From Rotaria sp. Silwood1 (lineage: Eukaryota; Rotifera; Eurotatoria; Philodinida; Philodinidae), in contig CAJNOP010000013.1 in NCBI GenBank assembly GCA_905250075.1, positions 620,001 to 684,000 of the forward strand: a DNA stretch of 64,000 nt, written 5' to 3'. Position numbers and translations under genes: made by a program. A model generated the notes under the pieces. It worked only from the letters and a program-made list of their open reading frames with translations. It made no database searches and was not told the origin of the DNA. Positions 12,553 through 24,122 of the stretch are shown in pieces; positions within the stretch are counted from its first letter, which is position 1; the number at the start of each line of letters is the position of its first letter.

Positions 12553-12560
12553 TAACAGGC
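12553..12560. repeat. Right 8-bp target-site duplication of the hAT element
   Basis: TAACAGGC directly follows the right terminal repeat and is identical to 10283-10290. Confidence 0.93.
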
Positions 12561-12815
12561 TATCTGGTTAGAACTTTACTTTGCTAATATTCGATCAGCG
12601 ATAAGTTTGTCGCACAAAGAAAAACTCAACTATATTTTCACGAAAAAAAATAACAATAATCACACATTGCCCTTTTTCAAAAAATGAACATTTTAACAGC
12701 GTTTTACTTTTGAAATATGCTGTAAAAAGCAATAGATATAAATAACATCCTCTTTCATAAAAACAACTTGATTGGACAATTCAAACACTTCATATAAATG
12801 TCACAACTGTAGGCG

Positions 12816-13198
12816 CTAATGTTTTTCAATATTTTTTTTTCTAGCAAATACTTTTCAAAATTATTACAAATTTTGTTTTGTAATTGTTCGGACATTGACA
12901 CTCAATAGATATGCTTTGAAAAATATTGAAGGAAAATACAAATATATAGTTTTGTAGAGCTAAAGTCGCTCTATCTTCTGAGATATCATTCAAATCTAGT
13001 CGACTGGGATGTAGGGAAAGAAATCACATACTAAGAATAAGAAAAGGTAAAAGAGCCTTGATAGAGATACGCTCAATGTTTCCCTCGTATCTATTCAAAA
13101 GTGACTGAGAGAAAGCTAACATGCTGAATTTATGAGATTTTTTCAGATGTTCTTTCATTTGTGATGTTCAAAACGATAGTTTACACGTTTCCGTATGA
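12816..13198 (-). repeat. Right arm of the large diverged inverted repeat
   Basis: Reverse complement of this stretch aligns with 8835-9239 (see that entry). In this orientation a short open run, QSLLNRYEGNIERISI, is also preserved in the left arm apart from a few substitutions (ESLLNRYEGNIERIFI), hinting at coding ancestry. Confidence 0.7.
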
Positions 13199-14339
13199 GA
13201 TTTTACTCTGAATCTTAAAGAAATTTATTATCACAGTCTTTTCTTAATCTCTACCATTAGTTTCCGAATAAATTCCAGTCGTTGATAGCTATCGATGTTG
13301 AATTGTCACTATTAAGTAGAAGAGTCTAGCGAACGTCTTACTCTATAAGACTCATTGATTTCAAAGAACTTTCTTATGGTGACTATCAAACTAATATTAA
13401 AAACCAACTTGGTAAAATATGTTTCGAAATAGTCATTGTGATTTTGTTGGTAGAGTTTTAATGGATTCATGACAAAACTACCCACATATTGTGAAATTTA
13501 CATATTTGACGATGGAAAATAGTGAGTGTAGGCTGTGAAGTCAGGTTTTTCGGCTTTCCCGTCTGCTGTAACAACCTGAGATAAAATATGATGATAAGGG
13601 TATAGATTAATAGCTTAAGCGTCACTGAAAAAGGTGCCTGCAATAGGCTTCAGAAACCGATACCAATATCTAATTGATACGTTTTCGTAGCATCTAAGGA
13701 CAACGGACACCGCACTAATTTCCCATACCTCTTTAACAACAAAAAAAGGTGTTGAACAACATTGACAACAAGGCTTAGACAATTGAAAACAGTCAAACCT
13801 TAAATGAAAAATAATCGATTGAACTATTATCGACTTTTTAAAAAGGTTATGCAGTCGATGACGATAAAATGAGCTTTGATCTATTGTTTGACATCCTTAA
13901 TTTTATTTCCATATAGCACAATCATTTTTCTCTTCCTAACGGTTGGACTACTTATTTTTTGACGATCGATTACTTCCATGTAACGTGATTCGTTTATTCT
14001 TTTTCTTTTTTAATTTTTTTCATATTTTTTTGTATTGCGATGAATAATCGATCGTAACCGTGTGACATTATTTAGTAATACAAAAAATAAAAATTCATGA
14101 TACTTACACCTTAATATTAAACACTTCGTTTTAATCCGTAAGTATATTGAACGGTATTAATTTATACGAATAACAACTTTAATGTGACACTCTAATTGTC
14201 TGAGAATAAAATTTTAACTTATCGCCGACTCCTGATAACGGAAACTAGAGCAACTCGAACTAGCAAATTTCTCGTTTGGTTTGATCTCTGTTCGAGAATA
14301 TCCTAAAGCGTTCCTTGAAATATAGATAACTGAAATGTA
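13199..14339. other. Intergenic, no supported gene
   Basis: No convincing reading frame, RNA gene or repeat end was found. Confidence 0.4.
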
Positions 14340-14630
14340 TCTTTAGAGTGTTCCAAATAACACAATTTCTGATATTTGTACAGATAGTCGATTATATGAT
14401 ATAATTATCAAAGACATTGATTGGCGATGTCCTGATATGTTACAATTGCCATATAATCAGCATCAAATGCGTGAAATAATAAAGTTGTAGCTTTTGGGAA
14501 TAATCTATACTAGTGTTTCTTTGATTATCTACACATAATAACGCGTTTGGAGCTGTTGTAGTTATAAAAGACGTACATAGCAAGTCTATTTATCAGTTAA
14601 ACCAATGATTAGAATAGTAATAATAATAAG
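14340..14630 (+). pseudogene. Decayed copy of an unknown protein, copy A
   Basis: A broken coding sequence reads DICTDSRLYDIIIKDIDWRC, then PDMLQLPYNQHQMREIIKL and a stop. After a frameshift it gives HNNAFGAVVVIKDVHSKSIY and QLNQ-stop-LE-stop. The second half aligns residue by residue with the better preserved frame at 21550-21747 (SLYDQHKKREPIKL, then NSALRSAVDILDIHNRLICQ and LNQWLE). Both copies continue in the +1 frame with Asn-rich codons after the shared LE. I do not recognise the family. Two dispersed, independently decayed copies suggest a mobile element or a gene family that spreads copies. Confidence 0.62.
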
Positions 14631-16190
14631 GATCATGAATTGAAAAGAACTTATTTTTTCTTAAAAAAAAATATGAGTGATGTATTTATTTGTTTTATTT
14701 TGATTGTGAAGCTAGCTTTTCTATTAAGAATGTAAATCTGTTAGCAAAAATGAATAGATCTTTTCAATCAAGACGGTCTATTTTCAAAAATCTATCAATA
14801 CCAATATTATGCCTAGTTATGCTTTCGGATCCAATAGCTCAATTAATACTTGATAAAAAATTCATATTATTAATGGAAACACCAGCTTGTTGGTAAAAAA
14901 TGAAATAAATAAATCAATAGTTCATACTTTGCTTATAATAAAAACAATAATAGTACTTTAAGAAAAACTACCTTATAACTATGAGAAAAATAAAAATATT
15001 TCATACCGGTGCATAGCTAAAAGAAAGAAAGACCTTTCGACATCCAGAAATAAGAACGATCGTTCTTCTGACGGACGGTTGTTCTTATAAAGAAATTACC
15101 GTCTGTTCGAGATTTCTCACTTGACAGTTTTTGTATTAGTGTAATGCAGTTAAAAAAATAACCATGCGTGTTCTGCATTGTATAATCCTAAATGGGCTGC
15201 GCTAACAAATTTTCTTTAATGGAAATAACAATCGTTCTGTTCTGTGTTGACGACACTATGATCAAGTCAACCAAAAATATCACAAAACTATAGATGTTAT
15301 TAACTCTACGCATAATTTTAGCTAAAAAAATATCATTTTTGATGAATATTTTCAATTCATTAGAATGAAATCATGTGATATTTATAGAATAGATAGTAGA
15401 GGTCACGGTGTTTCGTTCAGACTTTTTCATTCCTCAAACGACCAATGTGTTTATAATTAATAATCATAAGAAATTCGTACAAATAATTTTGGCCATCATT
15501 TTCGTGTAAAATCTATTCGAGAAAAAATAGAACTTTGATAGTTACCTACTGTCTAACTTTATTAACATCACCGATGTCCTCGAAAGTCAAAATATTCATA
15601 AAAACTAATTTCTATATAAAGACAAACTTGTAATTTTCTTCAAGGATACGACTTGTCACAACCGAAACCCGTCACTTTACACCCGGTACTTGATTGTAGG
15701 TAATCGACATGCGACAGAGACTTTCACAGTCATAGTACAGTTTTCAAATTTTTATTTTATAGGAAATAGTATAATATTTAGCGTGTTGCATACACAGTAA
15801 CGAAAAAACAGAGATCATCTTAAATTTCACAAAAAAAGTAAGCTACTCAGGATTTCCTTGAAATCTTCCTACTTCTACAATCTAATTAACTTCGATAATT
15901 AAGCGTTTCTCTATTGCTAGTGACGCTAGAATAGAACGCAGTGTTGTTACCAAATATGATAATTATGGATACACACATGAATGCTTCTTTCATCACAATA
16001 ATACAAGTGCATCTTTTTAATGTTTTATTATTGTCTTCATGTATTTAATCACTTTATCATATGGTTTCTCATCATATATAGATGGATTTTTCAATAAAAA
16101 TAAATTCTATTAATAGAAAAATATTACTTTACACTTCTGTGATCTGGTCTCAAATAATTTTTTCCAGTTTTATGCTTTTATATAAATTAG
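14631..16190. other. Intergenic, no supported gene
   Basis: AT-rich. The frame at 14690-14896 has no splice or domain support. A palindromic GAACGATCGTTC lies near 15056, and nothing else stands out. Confidence 0.4.
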
Positions 16191-16385
16191 CGACTTGAAA
16201 AAGCAAAAATATTTTGAAATGTCGAGGCTTTATCCATTGCTGGGATCGGATTCAGATATGAGATCATATCTGGAAGCTGAATCTATTCGACGAGTTAGAA
16301 ACTGGATCAATGCTTCAAGTCGAGCTGAATATTCGACCGAGCTGCAAGAAATTATGAAATTGTTTTCAACCATAGAAAAATTCAA
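16191..16385 (+). other. Possible isolated exon, unknown protein
   Basis: An open stretch is bounded by an acceptor-like AAATTAG and a donor-like AAGTAAGC. It encodes KYFEMSRLYPLLGSDSDMRS, YLEAESIRRVRNWINASSRA and EYSTELQEIMKLFSTIEKF. Codon use is more gene-like than in the surrounding sequence, but no partner exon could be found on either side. It could be an exon of a lost gene or part of an unannotated small protein. Function unknown. Confidence 0.25.
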
Positions 16386-16654
16386 GTAAGCAATTTAATA
16401 TTTCAAATATATTTCTAATTGTATTGCTTAAAAAAAGGTGAAGATAAGATCATCAAATGTTTGTTTCTTGAAATAAATGATTGATCAAAATTATTTTCTA
16501 TTTTTATCAAAATTCAAAACTTATGTCACATTTTTTCGATATAAAAATCATGAAGTCAGAATTCATGGCATGTTTGTCTAACTAATACATAAAAAAAACA
16601 TTTTGTCTGATTACAACGTTACAAAAAAAAGACAGAATTCAATGCAAAATTTTT

Positions 16655-17933
16655 TTACAATGTAATAAGAGTCATTTTAAGCATTTGAACACTATGTGAT
16701 TCAATATTATAAGCTGTATAATTTCCTTGAAATTCGCCAAGATCTGTATGTAACCATAGATCTCGTACTTTAACTCGACTTGTCAATTGCCAACCTAAAT
16801 CAGTAAATAAGACTAAGATTGTTTCAGCTGTACTATTCGCTCGATTGAATGCAAGAACAGCTTTTGATCCATCAGCTAATGGTCCAGCCCATACTTCAGT
16901 ATCATGAACAAGATCGATACCTATTTTTTTTCCTTGTATACCAAGTGAATCTTGATTAACAGCAATAATTTCTGAGTTTGTTAGAATTTCTAAACTTTCA
17001 TTTGATATAGTTCGTATATCACAACCAATGAGTAATGGTGCTTTAGCTATTGACCAAAGACTCATATGAGTACGATATTCATTTAATGTCATGCCACCAT
17101 TTCCAACTTCCAACATATCGGGATCATTAAAACCTATTCAAATGAAAGAATATTTAGTAGATTTTAAGAACAAGTTTTGTCTTTTTTACCATGTGGTGCT
17201 GCAAAATCAGCAAATAAATCATTAATATCAATATTTAATAGCATTGAATACCAATGATCACTAATATCTCCTGTTGTTCTCCATGAATTTGCAACTGTAC
17301 GAAACCACAATGCTGGTAACATTAGACCCCATTCACATGCTGAATAAAATATTGGTCGACCTGTATGATTTAATGCATCTCGCATACGTTCATAACGCTC
17401 TTTTATTGTTTTATTTGTTGAAGCAGAATTACAATTATCATATTTAAGATAGTCAACTTTCCATTGTGCATATACATGTGCATCAATTTCTTCATAACCA
17501 AATGAACCTGGTCGACCAGCACAAGTTTTATATCCCGCATCCGAATAAAGGCCAAATAAAAGACCACGAGAATGAACATAATCAGCTAATGATGCTATAC
17601 CAGATGGAAAACCTATTGGATCAGGAATAATAAAATTTGTTGTTGGATCACGAGATGATGCCCAACAATCATCAATATTAACATAGGTATAACCAGCTTG
17701 AGCTAAACCAGTAGAAACAAGTGCATCAGCTGTTGAACGAATGATTGCTTCGTTAATATTGCATCCAAAATGATTCCAACTATTCCATCCTAATAAGACA
17801 TTTGATTTCGTATTATTAGTTTTTTATCAATAGATTTATTTAACAAACCCATCTGTGGTGTTTTACCAAGTCCATTATCAAGTGAATAAATAGAATCAAA
17901 TAAGACAAGAATAACAAAAGCATATACCAACAT
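16655..17933 (-). CDS. Alpha-galactosidase, glycoside hydrolase family 27
   Basis: Three exons (17849-17933, 17190-17789, 16655-17133) give 387 residues. The N-terminus is a signal peptide (MLVYAFVILVLFDSIYS), then the GH27 start KTPQMGWNSWNHFGCNI. Catalytic residues are visible: nucleophile Asp146 in KYDNC and acid/base Asp203 in NSWRTTGDI. NIDDCW and the Cys/Trp pattern are also conserved. In the loop that separates alpha-galactosidases from N-acetylgalactosaminidases, CEWGL carries the Glu and Leu typical of alpha-galactosidase. It should hydrolyse terminal alpha-galactose from glycolipids or glycoproteins in lysosomes or outside the cell. The C-terminal beta domain is present and the length is normal (human GLA 429). 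Intron 1 (59 bp) and intron 2 (56 bp) are typical of the window. No defect is visible. Confidence 0.95.
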
Positions 17934-19255
17934 GTTTACGTTTGTCAAGAGTAGACTTATGCTTAAATAAGAAAGAAAGCATGTGTATATATGTGTGTTT
18001 GTTTATCTCAGATAAATATATTCTTGTCTTTTAATCGATAACAGAATGATAAGTTTTCTTTTTTTTATAAACAATTGTGTTTTGTTAAAAATGCTTTCTG
18101 TAATCATTTAAAATTTCTTCTATTTTGCATCAAGTTGATTAACAAAAAATGATAAAATTTTGGTTAGTCAGTGTTTCTAATGAAAATCTAGAATAAATGT
18201 ACAATACACTCTGTCGTATATGGGCAAAGTATAAATGTACACTTTCTTTCCATAAACAAAATGTACCATAATGTACAAAGGCATGTTTTCATTTAATATT
18301 TAAAAAATTAAAAACTATTCATATCCTATTAACTACGTAAAAGGATATATTAATATTATATAAACAAATACAAAATAAGGAGAAAAGCAATTCGTGTTCG
18401 ATTCATTTAGAAAGATTGACCACACAATAGTACAACATTAGAATATCTCGTGAACATGAACTGCTACGATTTACTCTTTTTCAGAATCCAAAGTAATCCT
18501 AGTCAATCAGAACTTTCATTTTTATTTTCATCATTATGCACATCAGCATAATTCGAACAAAATTAAATTAAATCTGTTGCCGTTTCTAATTGTATTCTGC
18601 ACCGATTACATAAAAACTGAGGGAGGGCAACTGACATAAATCTGAAAAGGAAAGTAGATACCAAACTCAGAAAAAAATTATGGCATTCAACGAATGATCA
18701 AACAAATCAAAATAGATCAGTATCTATACATTATTTAAGCATAATTTTTGAATTGAAATAGTTTTTAAACTTCTTCTGTAAAGTGCACATTGTGTACTTT
18801 GCTTTCAGTGCACACTTACCATTGAAAAAACACCGTTGTTTGCATCAACGACACTTCCATTCTATTGGCTCGTCTCGTTCACTCAGTAGAAAATAAGTCG
18901 ATAAAAAAACGAAAGAGGGCACACATTTTTGTATCTATTGAAGTAATAGATCAAAAAAGTAATTAACTCTAAGAGAGAAGATCTAATTAAGAGAGTGATG
19001 AGCTTAAGACTGGAATGAAATTTTTTTTTTTTTAATAAACGATAGCATTTCAGTCTAATTAATCTGAGAATTATAGTAGCTTATTCATCATTATCTTCTT
19101 TCAATGCTTTAAATATTCACAATTGCAAAGAACGAACTTCAACAGTAGAAAAAAACAATCGATTTTTGTCAAATAGTCGGTTTATTACATGTTCATCCAA
19201 CCTTACATTACAACAAACATTGAATTTAATGATGTATTAGTATCAAGAACCAGAC
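17934..19255. other. Intergenic, no supported gene
   Basis: Upstream flank of the alpha-galactosidase gene. AT-rich, with a poly-T run at about 19020-19033. No gene is supported. Confidence 0.4.
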
Positions 19256-19570
19256 TCACATAAATTTATTGAACGAAATCTTAATATGTTAGGTAATGCT
19301 ACAGCCATCGATTGGAAAAATATTATGCATGATTTATGTGCAGAATATTTTATTCATCATCGTGCTTATTATTGATGGCATTAGTCATGTAGGGAAATTG
19401 ACGAAAGCGTCTGGATCAAACCAAAATATAATCGAGGTCGCCAAGTAGGTACTCAGTGAGTATCTGAAAGAATTGATCGGAATACTTGTGAATGTTTTGC
19501 TTTTCTTGTGAATCAATCGATGAGATGTGACGATATTGATACCGATTATTTAATACAATTTTTTCCCTTT
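19256..19570 (+). pseudogene. Merlin/ISXO2-like transposase remnant
   Basis: One frame, interrupted by three stops, reads SHKFIERNLNMLGNATAIDW, then REIDESVWIKPKYNRGRQVG followed by TQ-stop-VSERIDRNTCECFAFLVNQ. The pattern (V/R)EIDES.....KYNRGR......(W)VFG.IDR is the core of the ISXO2-like (IS1595/Merlin) DDE transposase domain; the first catalytic Asp sits in EIDES. All stops lie in a single frame, so the copy decayed by point mutation. The terminal repeats are not evident. It lies upstream of the ZP gene and is not expected to function. Confidence 0.8.
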
Positions 19571-19972
19571 TCTCTTATTACTACTACCAATCAAATCGGG
19601 GTGGGCGCTGTCGTTGTTGTGAAGAAATACCAATTTTTCAGGAACTTGTCTTAATTTTATTTTAATTGAACTTGAAATAAATATCAAATTTTTCGAATGA
19701 AAAAATGTTTCAAAACAAAATACATTATAATACCCATATTCTGAATATTTAAGTAAATAGAGTATTTGAATCCGTAGTAACATTCCGATGACATAGTCCA
19801 GTGGGTGGACATATGATGATCGGATCGAACAACGATGATAATTGGCTTAAAGACATGAGAGCGAGAGTGATGATGACACAAGGATTAATATTGACGAGTA
19901 TCGATAAGGAAAAAAAAAGTCTTGATCACATCTTCTAAATAAGAACATTTCAATTGTACTATATGTTTAAAA

Positions 19973-22942
19973 ATGTACAAGTGTTCTTTTCTATTATTGA
20001 TTATCAATTTATGGTGTTTATCAACTATTGATACCAAACGACGAGGTTTGCTTTCAATATTATAATTAGATTAATTTGAATCTCAACTTATTTATTTTTC
20101 CAGCTACAGCTCAATCACAACATAATTTGGGTGATTTTTGTATGCCAGGTACATGTGCTAGTTTAAACTCTAATTGTAAACGTATTGGTGGTAATGCTTT
20201 TCGATGTGTTTGTAAAGAACAATATATGGCTATAAATAAAACTCATTGTGGTTTGTAAAAAGCAAACAAACAAACAAAATTTACTACAAATAAAATCTGT
20301 TTATCTTATAGTTAGAGTTATCAATGCATCCGTTGATAATGCATGTGCATCATGCATTAAACGTAATGGTATCTGTTTGGATGAAAATTCTGATGATTAT
20401 ATGGATAAATGTTTTTGTCCAACTGAAAATGATTTATGTAATGATCGAACAACAACATATTTTCTAGCTGCTACACAATCTTTAAGGAAAAGGTAATGTT
20501 TTCTAATTTGGTATAATATTAAAGCATAAATAAAATACTTGTTTTGCTTCTTTTAGTATATTGGGTGTAACATCATCATCAACTAATCGAATTGTTAATC
20601 AAGGTGATCTTATACTTGGTCTATATGATGTAAATCAACAACGGTTAATTGACAATGGTGGTTCAGTTTTTATTGGTGATCGTTTATTTATTGAAATAAA
20701 ATATCGAACAAGTTCGATTTATATATTTTTATTTGTTATTCATATTTATATGTTTTTCTTTGGTTTTCTTTTTAAAGATATTCATAATCCTGATCGTCAT
20801 CAAATAATTGCAGAAAATTGCTCAATAGCTTCAAGTGTTTCTGATAATGATGCCAAATTAGAAAAAATTCAATTACTAACTAATCGTTGTCCATCGATTG
20901 ATTCACGTTTATCAATACGTTTTCAACGTATTGATCCATATCATATCAAAAGTACTATTTTTCAAATACATAAATTTCAAACAACATCTGTTGTTTACTT
21001 ACGATGTTCAATCGCAATTTGTTTTGGTCGAATAGAAAATTGTCAAGAAGTATCAAGAATTTCATTTCTTTTTTTCTTTGTTTTCATTATACAATCTTTT
21101 TTTTTGTTTTAGCGTTTATGTCCAGAAATTCGACGATCATTATCCCATCGATTAAATAATTCATCATCGATAGACTCAGCTCCATTTGATTATGTTGATG
21201 AAGATAGTGCTAGCGTTGTTGCATTAAAACGACGGCAAGCTTTTGAAAATGATGATGAACAACAAAGAAAAGTTTCAAGATTAATGACTGATTTAACGAG
21301 ATCATTCGAATCCAATAATGATCATTATGAAATAAGGCAAATACAACAACAATTTACTATTGAAATGCCGTTAGCACAATCAGCACATAAACGTAAACTA
21401 CCTTATGGTAAATAATTTTATTTATTTTGTGGAACTTATATGTTTTCTTCGAAGAAAAATTAGCGAATGTAATTTTTAAGTCGAGGTCTCACAGCTTCCT
21501 CTTCTTATAGTAATGAGGACCACAGGCTAATAAGTATGTTTTTTTCTAGCAGCACAGGAGGAGATCAACAGTCATTCCACAATCGTTATATGATCAACAT
21601 AAAAAGCGTGAACCGATCAAGTTGAAACTAAAAAAAATCAATTTTTATGAGCTTATTGACATGTATAATAGTGCTTTGAGATCTGCTGTGGATATACTAG
21701 ATATTCACAACAGGCTTATTTGCCAGTTGAATCAATGGTTAGAATAATAATAATGCTAAATTAAGAAACATGGAATTAGAACATGAAAAACAACGAGTAA
21801 ATAGCAACAAAGCAAACAAAAAATTGATTTCCAGTAAAACAAGATGTTAGTGCAACTACTGCGAGATTTAACTGTGAAACATAATGCAACATTTATTACT
21901 AATCATTAGGACATTATTTTATTCTAATTATTTTCGGAGCACATTTTTTTCACCATATTTCTACTTAATCCTTTAGACATGCAACGAGAAAATAGTTCAT
22001 ATATTATAATGAGATATTGTGAATATGCGGTCTTCGATTCAACAACTTCGTAACAGTCTATAAAAGTGCAAATTTCTACTCTATATACATTAACACATTC
22101 GTTATTTTTGGTGTTTATGGGAAAATTAAATAATTGTATTCCGATCAGAGATTCTATTCAAAAATAAGTTTAATAATTAGTCGAATATCCTGAAAGTTTT
22201 AACTGAAAAGCATGATCCTTTGTCGAGATATTGAATTTTCAAGTAGACTTGCTTCTTATGCAATGTTGGTGGGAAACAACTTTTTTTTTTGGAAATTCCA
22301 AATCTCAACAAAGATTGTATCTCACGTCGAAATTTAATTATTTTACTTTTCAGTGAATACTTAAAACTGAGTTGAAAATTCAGTAAAACGATCATAGCTC
22401 GACTTCATAAGCTCATGGGCACGAACTCTTGTAAAATTTTTCTAATCTTACCGAAACCCCTTTGAGAGTTCAATTAGAGTTCAAGCAGTAGATTTACAGT
22501 TGGAATAGTACTCTCATTAGTGTATTTTATAGAAATGTGAGTGCCACATTTCAGTTCAAAACGAACTGGGCTGTCAAGTGTTTTTTTAAATATATCTATA
22601 TCTGTATATATAGAAGCACTTTATGGTCGCACCTCATTAGCAACACAAGGTGCTGTCGAACGGTCAACTATAATTGCTGCTATATCAATTATATTTATTA
22701 TTGGTATATCAGTTTCATTATTTGTTATTTATCGAACATGTTATATTGAATATGTTCAACGAATCTATGGTACAGCATCATTTGCTGGTTTTGTTAATAG
22801 TCCGGAATCAATTTATGGAGGATTAAGAAGTACATCACAAGTCTGTCGTTATGATATGGGACGTCGATCAGAACAACGTTTTGATGAAAGTTTTTTTGTT
22901 AATAATGTTGAACCATTAGGAGCTTATCGACGACAATATTAA
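19973..22942 (+). CDS. EGF-like and ZP-domain single-pass membrane protein
   Basis: Seven exons: 19973-20045, 20104-20250, 20312-20492, 20557-20711, 20778-21049, 21113-21407 and 22614-22942, giving 483 residues with every phase continuous. Exon 1 is a signal peptide (MYKCSFLLLIINLWCLS). A Cys-rich EGF-like segment follows (CMPGTC...CVCKEQY), then a second Cys-rich stretch (CASCIKRNGIC...CFC). Next comes a ZP-type module: GLYDVNQQRL, ENCSIASS, NRCPSIDSRLSI, then VVYLRCSIAICFGR and the final cysteines. Basic sites KRRQ and HKRK may be cleavage sites. A transmembrane helix (TIIAAISIIFIIGISVSLFV) and a cytoplasmic tail end the protein. ZP modules polymerise into extracellular matrices. Intron 6 is 1206 bp, far longer than the others, and contains a foreign coding relic. 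The 66-bp intron 4 is stop-free and in frame, so it could be retained. Confidence 0.85.
21550..21747 (+). pseudogene. Coding relic inside the ZP gene intron, unknown family, copy B
   Basis: Within the long ZP-gene intron, an acceptor-like TTTTTTTCTAG is followed by 65 open codons: STVIPQSLYDQHKKREPIKL, KLKKINFYELIDMYNSALRS, AVDILDIHNRLICQLNQWLE, then TAA. The +1 frame then stays open for about 35 codons (NNNNAKLRNMELEHEKQ...). The relic matches the more decayed copy at 14340-14630. Either it is a frameshifted inserted fragment or a terminal exon of an alternative transcript; insertion seems likelier because of the second copy. Confidence 0.55.
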
Positions 22943-23146
22943 AGAAATTTCTTATCGTTATTGAATGGATATGAAAAAATCAACCCAAATGACACTTCAT
23001 GAAATAAAAAAAGTTTAATTAAATTTTAAAATAAATATTCTTTGATTCAATGATTCAAATCTAAATATAATTCTACCAGTCTTTTCATTCAAAAAATTTG
23101 TTTATATTTATTTTCATAGTAAATTTTATTTCATCATCAACGATTC

Positions 23147-23829
23147 TTATTGTTCTTTTTTAAGTAAATGTACATTCGATGCTTCTTCACCCTAAAAAAA
23201 TATTTTAAATCAAAATTTTACATAATAAGAAAAATTTACTTTTTCACTTTGTTGTATTCGAAATTGAATTTGTTGACCAATTTCTAATTCTCGAAGACCA
23301 TCTTTGAGTGATTTTACATGAACAAACAAATCCTTTCCATTTAATGCTCGACGAACAAAACCAAATCCACGTTCTTTCTTTATAAGGCATTCACGTTATT
23401 TGTATATTTTTAGTTAAAGTAAATAACTTACATTCCATTGTTTAATTATGCCTGTTTCTTGTTCGTTTAATTTTGTGTTTGAATATGAACCATTAATCAT
23501 ATCAAAATCCTTCTTCTGATTTTCTATTACAACAAAAAACTTTAAAATAATATAAATTGAAAAAAAAAATTCTATCCGACGAGTATTTTCTATTGAATCG
23601 GTTTTGTTAACAATACGAACATCTTTTGCTTCAGCACCACGATTACTTTGAACTTCAAGAAATTCAACTTCCATTCCTTCTTCAAGAGATTCTAAACCAG
23701 TATGACGAATCGAACGAGAATGCACAAATAAATCTGCACCATCGCTTTTTCTTGTAATAAAACCGAAACCACGAGTTTTACTATTCGGAANNNNNNNNNN
23801 CTTTTTTCATTTACATTATTGCTATTCAT
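23147..23829 (-). CDS. Cold-shock-domain RNA-binding protein, two CSDs
   Basis: Exons on the minus strand: 23581-23829 (interrupted by a 10-N gap at 23791-23800), 23432-23523, 23240-23377 and 23147-23191. The first CSD is represented by NSKTRGFGFITRKSDGADLF and then VHSRS; its N-terminal strand falls in the gap. A linker leads to a second CSD: GIIKQWN / KERGFGFVRR...DLFVHVKSL. Both RNP1 (GFGFI/GFGFV) and RNP2 (LFVHS/LFVHV) motifs are present, so single-stranded RNA or DNA binding is expected. The likely start is the ATG at 23829 (MNSNNVNEK). The second intron separates WN from KERGFGF, splitting the KWFN..KGFGF signature. The first intron (57 bp) is stop-free and in frame, with an unusual donor context (GTCGG), so it is the least certain boundary. 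Confidence 0.82.
23791..23800. other. Assembly gap, 10 N, inside the first CSD
   Basis: The gap removes part of the first beta strand of the cold-shock protein. The real missing length is unknown. Confidence 0.97.
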
Positions 23830-24122
23830 TATTTATGTTATTTTGTTTTATTCTATTTTTAGTATCCTAAGAATGGCTTTTGAATATGCTAGAATGCTCT
23901 AAACCTTGTTGTTAATGCCATTCACTGCCCTGTTGACGTTACTAAGGATCTATGAGAAAGAGTCTGGTGCCAACTGCCCTCGGTTGCCTAGGGAAGGGTT
24001 CCTATATAATTATTTTTGACGTTGCTTTCTAATGTTTGTAAGAGATAAGGAGGTAAAAAACTTCGACTCGAAATCTTCCGTCGAAAAACATATGTGCGTA
24101 AGCTCTGAAAATATTGATTTTA

